Below, in pieces: positions 34,177 to 44,504 of a stretch of 64,000 nt of DNA; within the stretch, counting starts at the first letter, position 1, and each line of letters opens with the position of its first letter. The position numbers were made by a program, and so were the translations under genes. Source of the DNA: Monilinia fructicola (taxonomy: Eukaryota; Ascomycota; Leotiomycetes; Helotiales; Sclerotiniaceae); the NCBI GenBank assembly GCA_008692225.1, contig VICG01000005.1:1707001-1771000 (forward strand), in the 5' to 3' direction. The notes under the pieces were generated by a model. That model had not been told where the DNA came from, searched no databases, and saw nothing but the letters and a program-made list of their open reading frames with translations.

Positions 34177-34715
34177 ATGACGACTAAACGATCCGTAAAC
34201 TCTCCCATGTCTTCGACTCTCGATTCGAACTTTAATTTCTGGTCTACCGCCCACCTGAACCTCCACCGAAGATTTGCTTTATTCTGTCATTTCAAAGTAA
34301 TGTCGCAAGCATACTTGGCTTCACGGTAATCAAACTACTTCTCTACATCATTGTTGGGATCTCATACCACTACTTCATTCTCATATTTCTGGATTTCATA
34401 GCTTTGATACTGGTTATTGGCGGTTACGAAGGCTTCAATCATTTTCCAAGAACTCCTTGGCCTATTTGGATTCTTCTCAAGATATCTTTGGAGTTTCATA
34501 GTGCCATTGATGCATGGCATTCTCTCGGAAACTTGAAAAGCATTGTAGTTAATAGAGGGCCGGTATTAATGCAAGGGGGAGACGGCAGAAGTCAGCATAT
34601 CATTGCTGATGCCCGACCCAAAGATTTTCTGCGTGGACCGGCGATACCAAAATTATTCAAGTCCAATTTCAATAATCAAAAAGGGAGAACCTGGAATCCA
34701 CCTTTCTGGATTTGA
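34177..34715 (+). CDS. Possible small membrane protein with frame break (weak call)
   Basis: An ATG at 34177 opens a frame reading MTTKRSVNSPMSSTLDSN. About 50 nt later, near TTTAATTTC (34221-34229), the frame with coding character changes: one more T would join it to LVYRPPEPPPKI and then a strongly hydrophobic stretch (KLLLYIIVGISYHYFILIFL, DFIALILVIGG) continuing to a stop at 34713-34715. That second frame alone has no ATG. Joined, it would be about 179 aa with one or two TM segments. Not recognised. The long hydrophobic open frame is the only support, so this may be chance. Confidence 0.3.
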
Positions 34716-35485
34716 GCTCGCCATCGCATCAAAGTGAGTTTCAACCTAGGAGAAATCAGACCAATAGAACAGCGAACATACCAATTGAGGACTGATGAAA
34801 GTCAGAGACTGATGTCGAATTTTAGACTTCATTGTTCAAGCTGGGTCTTGTGCATGTAAACTTTGTATATAGTGCCGAGAAATGATCTCTTCACACAGTA
34901 TAACTTTGGATTCCCAGCACTATCCCCGCTTTTTCAACTTTGGATATATATTGAAGTAACAAATAGCGGTTCTTCATCAATATGTTAAGAGCAGCCTTGC
35001 ATAATGAAGGATGCTCTTACTAGAAACCGAAATGTTACTGGAAACTGATCTACATAACTGCATTCGCGAAAACATAGAAGTTCTGAGATTCTAGTGACAT
35101 ATCATTGTTGAGGATATTTAGGTGGTTTACATCAATGAACTCATAGTTTGCGAGATATCTGGCCACGAGTTTTGATAAATTATAAGGAGTGCATCAATTG
35201 CAAGAACGGGATTGGCATCGTAGAGCAGCAAACTCTCTCATGATTACGGTCGAGGTTTGTAGGAAATGGCAAAGTCAAGAATCTGGTAAACATCGGCAGA
35301 TGAGTGATAGGACGAAGATATATGCCACTAGATATTCTAATGCAAATTGGTATAACGGACGTCGGGCAAATGCCTCACCCGCTTTGGTCTCTTGAGCATT
35401 TTACATGAGTTATATATGCTTAGTTAGACGAATATGTATACTACGTAAAATCTCATTGCCATTGAGTTGCGCTTGACCGTCTCAT
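34716..35485. other. No supported gene
   Basis: 770 bp; the only frame (35189-35395 +) is short and lacks motifs. Nothing recognised. Confidence 0.35.
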
Positions 35486-35815
35486 GAAGAAGTCCCTAGC
35501 GTTTGCGATCAATGCTGTGACACGGTCACACCAGAACTAACCACCAAACTCCAAGCAATCAAAGAGAAGGGTCAAAAGGTGAGGCTTTTCGAACAATATC
35601 ATTCATATACTCGTAGTAGAGTATTCTTAGCAATTTTTCATAATTTTATATAAGAAGGGATTTTTTGATGCTTTTACACTCCTGATTCCTTCACAAGCTT
35701 CCGGATGAGCCGGCACTCGAAGCTAACCGTGGAAGGTTTGAGAAACTACCGGTACGTACCTGAGGTTAAATCAACCTTAAATATTTACTTTGCTAATTAG
35801 GTTCCCAGTAATTGA
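35486..35815 (+). CDS. Possible 3' exons of a short unrecognised gene
   Basis: Three pieces splice well. One ends 35578 (CDTVTPELTTKLQAIKEKGQ), a second is 35698-35751 (LPDEPALEANRGRFEKLP), and the last is 35801-35815 (VPSN, stop). Introns are 119 bp and 49 bp with GTGAGG..CAAG and GTACGT..TTAG ends; the second has a GCTAATT branch-like site. The first piece has no ATG and is open back to a stop near 35476; a CCCTAG acceptor at about 35500 suggests an upstream exon I cannot place. The consistent splicing and helical, charged composition suggest a small soluble protein. Confidence 0.35.
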
Positions 35816-36305
35816 TTGATGACGATTTGGATGTAGAGAGAATCTGGAAGATACATTGGATCCTTGGAATGTATCATAAATATGATAATTGCAGAATTAT
35901 ACAAACAACTTGGAAATTACAAATAAGAACCAAAACCTTCCTCTTTCTCTTTAGATCATATATATACCTACTCCGTGCTTGTAGGTAATTAGGGGTATCC
36001 GAGTCTCTCTCTGCTCTGACTCGTCTATAAATAATCAAACTTATCATGTTTCAAATCGGTTTGAATCGCTGCAGTTAATAGAATTGCAGTCAGTCATCGT
36101 CATTTCCATTGCTGAGTCATGACTCGGTGAAAGTCCGGAAACACGCCACACCCGCTGGTACCGATGCGCTAACACCAATACGAGATTCAGTAAAAACAAA
36201 CACTTTTCCCATCCTTCGCTTGATCTAAAGTTCAACACAACAACATTATTTTAACCCTTTTCCAGTCCCAAGAATCCTATCATTCAGCTTCCATCTACGT
36301 ATTCA
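35816..36305. promoter_or_regulatory. Upstream region of ATG22
   Basis: About 490 bp with no ORF of note. A TGAGTCATGACTCG palindrome-like box (TGACTCA-type, AP-1/Gcn4 core) lies at 36112-36125, about 210 bp upstream of the ATG22 start. Regulatory meaning is inferred from motif only. Confidence 0.4.
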
Positions 36306-36329
36306 ATGATCCCCACGCAAGATCTTTAG
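36306..36329 (+). promoter_or_regulatory. 7-codon upstream ORF before ATG22
   Basis: ATG at 36306 encodes MIPTQDL and stops at TAG 36327-36329, five bases before the ATG22 start codon at 36335. If the transcript begins upstream, it could reduce or regulate ATG22 translation. The transcription start is not known from sequence. Confidence 0.4.
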
Positions 36330-36334
36330 AATTC

Positions 36335-38232
36335 ATGGAAGATGGCGGCTCTGGGCTACGAGCCCCACGCTACCCAGCGGAAGATACAAGTCCAACGACG
36401 GATCGGGAGCTGAGAGGCTTTTTCTGTTACGGGCTCGCTGCTGAAGTTTTTGCTGTTTGTGCTGTTGGTGAGCAACACAGTTCCAGTTCTAAGAATTTCA
36501 ATATTGACACCGTATGCAGGTTCATTTTTACCAGTTACCTTAGAACAGCTTGCTCGTGAGCAGGGTGTTCTTTTTGTAGACAAAGTCACGCCTTGCACGG
36601 CAAAGAATGCAACTGCCATTGCAAATGCTACCGTTAATGCATTGATGTCGAGAGCGACAGGCTCTGATACGCATCAATGTATTATAAATGTCTTTGGTAC
36701 TGAATTGACAACGGCCAGTTTTGCAATGTATACCTTTTCTGCTTCTGTGTTCATGCAGGCTGTGGCCCTGGTCTCTGTCAGCTCGGTTGCTGACCATGGT
36801 ATTTTTATCCGTCATCCTAAACATCTATTTTTATCTGACATTTACAGGGACCTGGCGTAAGAAGCTGTTGGCAGGATTTGGATTTACAGGCTCTGTGTCT
36901 GCTATGCTTTTCCTTCTCGTAGTTCCCCAATTTTTTGTGGTTGGATCTTTGTTGACCGTAATATGCGTCGTGTGTCTTGGATGCTCGTTTGTCATTCTTA
37001 ATTCGTACTTGCCACTACTTGTTTTGAATCATCCAATTGTTCATAGCGATGAAGATCGTTCAAACGGCTCTTCTTCTATTCCCCTTCAACCGATCCCTCC
37101 CGGGATAAGAAATGGTGAATCGGGGGATAAGCCACGCAAAGAGATCAGGCAGCAGATCGCGATAGGCTCTAAGGCCGATTCCTCAGATCTTCAACTTTCC
37201 ACGAAGATATCCTCCAAAGGAGTGGGCATTGGTTACATGGCTGCAGTTTCTGTGCAGGTTGTTTGCATATTTATTCTATATGTCATGAACAAGGCGGGCG
37301 TTTCGTCAACACTCCCTCTTCGAACAGTACTATTTTTTGTCGGATCTTGGTGGCTTACTTTTACTATCCCATCAGTTATGTGGCTCCGAGACAGACCTGG
37401 GCCACCGCTTCCAACAGCTCTGTACGAGGGACGGGCATTAATCCACACTTGCATGTCGTACACAATCTTCGCTTGGAAGTCACTATGGAAAACAGTTAAA
37501 GTCGCTGTCAAACTTCGGCAAGTTCTTGTTTTCCTTATCGCCTGGTTTCTACTTTCGGATGCTGTGGCCACTATTTCTGCAACTGCGATTCTCTTCGCTA
37601 GAACTGAGCTACAGATGGGAACAGTCGCTGTCGCAGTGCTATCTATCGTAGCTACCAGTTCAGGAATAATCGGAGCCACAGTTTGGCCTATCATATCAAA
37701 ACGATTTACATTGAAGACACATCATATAATTGTTTGTTGTCTATTACTTCTGGAATTAGTTCCTTTGTACGGACTTCTTGGTTTTCTACCATTTGTACAG
37801 GCGTGGGGAGTTGGTGGTTTACAGAAATGGTACGAGATTTACCCCCTAGGTATTATCCACGGAATGGTTATGGGTGGTCTATCCTCGTACTGCCGATCTT
37901 TTTACGGCCGCTTGATCCCTCCCGGTAACGAGGCTGCATTTTATGCATTGTTTGCCATCACAGATAAGGGCAGCTCAGCAGTAGGACCGGCAATCGTTGG
38001 AAAGATTGTAGATGCAACAGGACAAATTCGGCCAGCATTTGGATTCCTGGCGGTGCTGATCGCACTACCTATTCCTTTGATTTGGATGTTAGACGTTGAA
38101 AAGGGACAAGAGGATGCAATTCGCATGGCGGGGTTGATGAAGGCAACCGATGATGGACATGAGGATTTCGGATCATATGAAGGGTCATCTGATGGCCATG
38201 AAGCTCAGGGGCTCATGCGAGATCATGATTAG
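36335..38232 (+). CDS. ATG22: Autophagy-related protein 22 (vacuolar amino-acid efflux transporter)
   Basis: MFS-like vacuolar membrane protein that exports amino acids released by autophagic breakdown. Three exons, 36335-36467, 36520-36798 and 36848-38232, with 52 and 49 bp introns give 598 aa, the family length. N-terminus DRELRGFFCYGLAAEVFAVC followed after splicing by SFLPVTLEQLAREQGVL is typical of Atg22. About 12 hydrophobic segments follow, for example FAMYTFSASVFMQAVALVSV, LFLLVVPQFFVVGSLLTVIC and VLVFLIAWFLLSDAVATISA, with the conserved SSYCRSFYGRLIPPGNEAAF near the C-terminus. A hydrophilic central loop at about residues 235-280 is expected between the two halves. The tail is acidic. 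Frame intact. Several open antisense frames across it are shadows. Confidence 0.93.
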
Positions 38233-38616
38233 ATTAGTATATATTTCACAGTTGAGAACCAATTAAGACTATTTGATTTAATTTTCGGTTGCAGTACTGA
38301 GTATTGCATATTGACTGAGTCAATGAGATGAAAAAGAATTTCTTGGTCAAACCGTAAGCTGACAATTGGTGTCACCTTAATTCATACATTCTGGCTGAGT
38401 CAGCATTCCAAATCCTTGCTTAATGTCAGCGAGTTGCGTTAGCTCTCCCGCTGATATGGGACCAGTCCGAGCCCACCAGGTCTTAAGTCCGTCATAAAGA
38501 CCAGGTCAGCACCCTGCATTTCAATCTTTAGCAAACTCTGAGTATGTTCTTGACCACACTCGCATTACTACCAACAGGCTATACAAAAAAGCTGTTTCCT
38601 CCAACCGTCCATTACC
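38233..38616. other. Intergenic spacer
   Basis: 384 bp with two TGACTGAGTCA/GGCTGAGTCAGC-type boxes (about 38312 and 38394), again AP-1/Gcn4-like cores. No ORF. Confidence 0.4.
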
Positions 38617-39524
38617 ATGAATATTAATGGAGCTCCACGTATTGAGATCCTGCCTATGCCGCAGAGGTCACAGGCCCAAAATCATGGGGAAGATTGGACG
38701 GGTACCAGTAGTCCCGCGATGAGAAGAAAATTGCAAAATCGTTTGAATCAACGAGCCTCTCGTTCGTACATCCACATGGATCAATCGATGCCCGTTATTA
38801 ACCCTCTTGGGTAGGACAACGTAGAAAGGCCGGATTGAGAAAGCTCGAAACAACTACTATCAAAGCCATAGAAACACGGAGTCCCATCATCCTTGACCCC
38901 TCAACACCACCTACGAAAGAGGAAGTGTGTATGAATCACATGGGTCTTCAACGTATTCTCTCTTCTCAATCCTTCAACACCTATATTACCAATACATCTA
39001 TCCCAGCAGACTCGTACTTGCTCACCCTCCTCCACTTCAACGTGATCCGTGCTTTGACCATCAATGTGGGAATCCTCAAACTACCGGTTGATCGCATGGA
39101 CGATGATATCCTTTCTCCATTCAACATCTCTTCTACCTCACAATATCCCCCATCAGACTCATTAACCCTCCCGCCCGCGCTCCAGCCCACCAAACTCCAA
39201 ATGTCGATAGAACATCATCCCGAGATTGATATCTTTCCGTTCCCGCAATGTAGGGATAATCTTCTTGTTGCGCTCTCAAAGGGCGATGGCTGGGATGACG
39301 TGGAGTTCTGTCGCGATATACTGTATGGGGTCGAGGGTGGCGATGGGCGGACGGGTTTGATTGTCTGGGGTGATCCGTGGGTCGCGAGTAGTTGGGAGGT
39401 GGAGGAGATGTTCGCGCGAAAATGGAAGTGGATGCTGAGGGGCTGTGGGGACTTGTTCGATAGTACTAATAGGTGGAGAAAAGGGAGAGGTGAGAGGGGA
39501 CTTGTCTTGGGGGAGCTTCCGTGA
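38617..39524 (+). CDS. bZIP-like DUF3425-domain protein, putative transcription regulator
   Basis: Two exons, 38617-38761 and 38815-39524, with a 53 bp intron give 284 aa. The junction builds a bZIP-like basic region, RRKLQNRLNQRASR followed by QRRKAGLRKLE; the basic part is present, but no long leucine zipper follows, as is usual for DUF3425 proteins. The C-terminal half has the DUF3425 pattern: LLTLLHFNVIRALTINVGIL, EIDIFPFPQCRDNLLVAL, WDDVEFCRDILYG, and GLIVWGDPWVASSWEVEEMF with the conserved Trp and Pro. Probable nuclear factor of unknown target. Frame intact; the ATG context (TTACCATGA) is good. Confidence 0.88.
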
Positions 39525-42500
39525 GTTTTTTTCGGCTGGAGAAATTGAGATTGGGGTTTAGAGCATAGGATTGGGGAAGAAGGGGGGATGGTGAGGTGAG
39601 AAGCGAGTTTGAGGATATATTTGAAATTAGACTAATTGGGCAATGAAACTACAAAGAGCTCTGCAAGAACAAGCCATGCTTGCGCCCACTGCTAACATTG
39701 CAAGAATTTCTCAGATACATGATTTAGATTAAGATATCCCGGCTACGTGCTCTGAGCCTACGCGTTCTTGGTCTATTATCTGATAGTTCAGATGACATGA
39801 TAAACTTCACACTAAATCAGAAGTTTAAGCATTTAACTTTCCGACAATATAATATCTACAAAATTCACGGAGAGCTTTATTCTTCATCTCATCAAAATAA
39901 AATAATATTCTATTTTTGCATCCCCTTCACGATAAATCGTTAAGCGACTTAGTTCCATCTCGATTGTAGAAAATCAGCTCCAAAACATCTTCAACCCCTT
40001 TCTTCATTTTTGTGTGATTAGCGAATTATCGCGGGGAAGTGAAACGGTAAAATCTTGGGCGTCGAATAATTATTACGGGGTACTACAGAATGAGGTTCTA
40101 ATTAGAAAGAAAGCTTTTACATCCTTCGGCTTCTTTGTAGCTTCTCTCAACCATGTGATAAATTAGGATCTTTGATGTTCCACCCCATTTTATTTTTCGC
40201 ATCCAGGACTTTGAGAATTCTCGTTAACAAGGGACGGAATGGAAATCCGTTGGATAACCAATGGATGGCATCGCAACCTGGAATAGAAGATATCGTGGGG
40301 AAAGCGTGGGATCGGGGATTCCCTGCGCTATATGTAGTGTTGAGATCAGGAATCGGGGCCGTCGTCGGGAGGGTCTGAAATGGGAAACTCGGACCTTGGA
40401 GCAGAAAACGGGAAATGATTTCGGGAATGCGCGCTGCGCGACTGTATCGGAGGCAGGAATCGATGCCTCGTCAGAAAGCTGCAGGAATAGAAATCGGGGA
40501 TTTCGTGGGGAAGATGGAGAATCAACATTTCACTGTGGTACAATGGTTATCGAAGTCGGAAATCAAGATCTTGAATATTAGGGTGAAGGAATTGCAATCT
40601 ATTGTCACTTGCCGTAATGTTGGAGCAGGAATCCATCAATGATACCATGATGTGGAATTGGAAATCAGTGTTTCATTGACAGGGGATGGGTTTCATTATA
40701 CTATAGCATCGAAGTTTCATCTTGCAGGCCAAAGTTACAGAATGGATAGTTATCATTGTTGCGGAATGAAACAGTAGAAAGTTGAGTATCGAATAATTGT
40801 CGTGATTATCCAAAAGAAAATGTCACGATGCAAACGCATATAAGATTCAATATGTCTAATAAAGATGAAGATCTCAACTAGCTACGAAGAGTGAAGCGTT
40901 TACATAAGTATAGAGGTCTACGGCAGAGCCTTAGCGGCTCTTGTTTAGAATCTAAGGCTACTTACTGTCCTGCTGTCCTCCAATCATATCATTAGGACGG
41001 CAACAGAAAAGAAAGATTCCAATTAAGAAAGAAGCTCGTCTATCATTCATGATCAACTTCTCTCTAACACTCCTCTACCAAATTGCCAATACGTGGTAAC
41101 AACGAAATTACAATAAACGCCATGCCAAAAAAAATGCGGTACGAAAATTCGACCCATCTTGCCGCTGATGGCACACAATTTAAAAAAAGACGCTCAGCCA
41201 AATTATGGATTGCAGAATGCATCCACCAGGCCAGTACCTGTAGCAAGCAAGCAGGCTAGCGTATAGACAGGATCTGAGCGTTGTTGTACTGTGAATTTTG
41301 ATTATATATGACCCTTGTGTCAAGATGAACATCAAAACTTACAGAGTACATACATAGTACATAACCTACTCCATACAGTCTTATTTAATTCGGGAGATGC
41401 ATATGAGACAAACCTTCATGTATCACGGACGAAATTGTTAAAAAGGGCCGTGATCTTCTCTCGGAGTAGTTGCAAAAGGTTGAGTTTCCAAGGTTATCTC
41501 CGCAATCGCTTGTGCGTGCCTCCGCCTCGCCTCGCCCTCCCTAAATTTATCCGATGCCTACTCCGTGCTGAAATTTGCCGAATGTTTGGCCAATCGTAAT
41601 AATAATATTATTATATTATACGTGCAGAGTACGGTGTCTGATAAGTCTCTGCCTAGATACATACCCGCATTCCAATTGATTTTCCCAGATAAACAATGAT
41701 CTGGAGAAGGCTTTCCCATGCATGCACCACCTAGTGTCTAATTCTTACCTAGCTATTCTGTGGGGCATTCGCAAAAAATCATAATAAAGTGCAGCAGTAC
41801 TGTACTCTGTACTGCAAGTTCATACATGTAACTAGGTAGGTTTATACTATATTGAATGATGGAATTACCTAAGGAAACGGGGTTTGAGATCTTCGAGACG
41901 TGATGTTGTAATTCCCGGCCACGGCAAGATGGAATGTAAATCTCTTCACGACGAGCTTTTCTGTTATGATATTCTGGTTATACTCGCTCGTATCAAATTG
42001 TCAATAATATTTTTCCCAACGCCCAAGAGCAAAACACAAGGATCTTGAGCTTATCTCTATCTCAGCTCTAGGCCTTATTTGGTCCATTTAATTTAAACCA
42101 TTTCACTCAGATGGATTTTGTCATTGGTCAATCTCTTCATTTAAATTCCCACTCGACATTAGCGTCAGGAACACTGCATATGGCGTTTTTTCGTATCCAA
42201 TGATTTCGTGCGTTAAACGGGTGATAAAAGCCTAATTAGGATTTCAATTATGCAATTTCCCAAGCCGTCTGTGCAAAGCTTGTCAAAAGACTCGAATTGA
42301 ACTACTACCCAGGTAATGTGTGAGTGATATGGGATGAAAAAGATAGGAAGAGGAAATGGGGAAAGCCTTGACCTTCCAAGGTTCTGTCCCGTCGTTCGTT
42401 AAACGTGCGTGACTTGTACTGGAAGCGTAGACTAACAACCCTCCACCTACCACCTTCACTCCCCTGAAGCCTACATCTTTTTATCCTCATCCTTCTCTTC

Positions 42501-42796
42501 CACCCCAAGTGTGTGTGTGTGTGTATGTCCAGTCTTCACTCTCGTTTTTTTTGGTTGCTCGTCGCCATTCCGCTCATTACATATGCTATTGATAGCAGCT
42601 CACTCATTCCGAAACGTAACTCGTGGTTGACCTCATTAATATTTAATATCGTTGGTATTATCGATTGCATGGAACTCATAGCGCCCCGAACTTTCATCAA
42701 CACACGCAGAAGAAGACAATAACGTACAAATCCCGTTCCGTATCAGAGACGTTGAATCCTAGGAGAACTGGTCAATTACCGACATCACTTTGCGCA
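39525..42796. other. 3.3-kb intergenic region, no supported gene
   Basis: Open frames at 40172-40378, 40261-40581 and 41315-41599 (+) lack motifs and coding-like composition. The interval 40220-40560 is enriched in GGAATCGGGG/AATCGGGGA-like words, giving Gly/Arg/Asn-rich frames that look repeat-derived. A (GT)n tract at 42510-42523 and pyrimidine-rich DNA precede the SUN gene. ACTCCGTGC/GAGTACGG boxes occur near 41560-41630. Confidence 0.5.
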
Positions 42797-44504
42797 ATGA
42801 AACTCCTCAATAAACCAATTGCAATTGCGGCCGTAGCAATCTTGTCACTACCTTCCGAAGCAAAGCTCGGCCATGGACTTTCTCATCTGGACATTCTAGG
42901 ACAGCGACATTCGCATAACAGAATTCATGCATCCCCACGAGTAAAAAGATCGGAGGAATTGTTGCAAAAGCGTGGGACTTGCGCATTCCCAACGGATGCT
43001 GGACTGGTTGCCGTCACACCTGATTCTATGAATGCGGGGTGGGCAATGAGCCCCGATCAGGCATGCACCCCAAACTCATATTGTCCATATGCCTGCCCTC
43101 CTGGACAAGTAATGGCACAATGGAATCCAAAAGCCACTTCGTACAGTTACCCATTGTCTATGGTATGTTGAAACAGTCGTGGGCTTTTATGGAATACTAA
43201 TATTTTGCAGGATGGAGGATTGTACTGCGACTCAAATGGTAAAATTAGCAAGCCATTTTCTAATCAGCCTTATTGTGTATCCGGAACTGGTACAGTGGGA
43301 GTTGTGAACAGCTGTGGTGGAAGCGTTTCGTTCTGTCAAACAGTCCTACCTGGGAACGAGGCTATGTTGATTCCCACAGCAGTGGATAAATCTTCTCAAC
43401 TGGCAGTCCCAGGGACCAGCTATTGGTGTGAAACTGCAGCTCAGTATGTCTCAATCTTTGGATCGTGAGCCTAACAAGCTAACAGTCTACAGTTATTATA
43501 TCAATGCTCCAGGAGTCTCAACCTCCGATGCTTGTATCTGGGGGGATGGCTCAAAACCTATTGGGAACTGGGCGCCATATGTTGCAGGAGCCAACACGGT
43601 TGCTAATGGCGATACCTATCTCAAGATTGGCTGGAACCCCATTTGGACAGGCTCTTCGCTTTCGAAAACCATGCCTACTTTTGGCATAAAGATTGAATGT
43701 TCTGGGTCTGGTTGCAATGGACTTCCATGTTCAATTGATCCATCGGTTACCGGAATCGGAGGAGTTACCAGCTCCGATCAGGCTTCTGGCGCTGGGGGTG
43801 CCAGTTTTTGTGTCGTTACTGTTCCTCCAGGTTTGACTGCTGATGTTGTGGTTTTCGAGCTTGGGAGTTCGGGCTCTTCGGCTTCATCACCGTCGAAGGC
43901 TGCTTCAAGTAGTGCTTCGTCAACCCCTACCCCTACCCCGACACCGACACCAACACCAACACCGACACCAACCTCAACCTCAACCCAAACCTCAGCCCCA
44001 ACGACGGTCCATAGCTCATCGTCTTCTGCCCCAGCTACTTCGTCTAATCCACCTCCATCAACGAGCAGTTCGATCTCTATCTCATCTACACTTACATCTA
44101 CGTCGTCAGCTTCATCCTATTCCTCTTCCTCTTCCTCTTTTCTCTTCCTCCTCTTCTTCTTCCTCGATCTATTCCTCGTCAATTTTTACAGAAGCAAGCT
44201 CAACTTCCTCTCTTTATATTCATACAACAAGCTCCATAATCTTATCCCATACCCGACGGATGACCCTCACGTGTTCCTCCAGGCTGGAAATTCTACTAGC
44301 GGTGCTGCGAGTACTTTCAAAGCACAAACAGTGCCCGTTGCCGGCACTGGTTCTGGGCTAATGAGTCCAATAGCAAGTGCTACTGCAACCCCCTCCGCCT
44401 CCACTACCACATCAAGCAACAAGAAATCTGCTGCTACAACCATTGAGATATCAAACTCGATGTTCGGCTTCGTCCTGCTACTTGCTATCGGCTGCTTGAT
44501 CTAA
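42797..44504 (+). CDS. SUN-family cell-wall protein (GH132 type), two compensating frame breaks in Ser-rich tail
   Basis: Secreted wall-associated protein of the Sun4/Sim1/Uth1 family (beta-glucan-related glycosidase, septation and wall remodelling). Exons 42797-43162, 43211-43443 and 43493-44504; introns 48 and 49 bp. A signal peptide is visible (LLNKPIAIAAVAILSLPSEA), then a propeptide ending KR. SUN-domain hallmarks: CAFPTDAGLVAVTP, CTPNSYCPYACPPGQVMAQW, GGLYCDSNGKISKPF, SCGGSVSFCQTVLPGNEAML, YYINAPGVSTSDACIWG and GNWAPYVAGANT. A Thr-Pro repeat and Ser-rich linker follow. In the linker the Ser codons move to the +1 frame (about 44140) and return near 44255, consistent with one extra and one missing base. 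The C-terminus (ISNSMFGFVLLLAIGCLI) resembles a GPI-attachment signal. Confidence 0.88.

Noticed and set aside
40261..40581. 106-aa Gly/Arg/Asn-rich ORF
   Set aside because: Overlaps two other frames of similar length in a region enriched in GGAATCGGGG-like words; looks repeat-derived.
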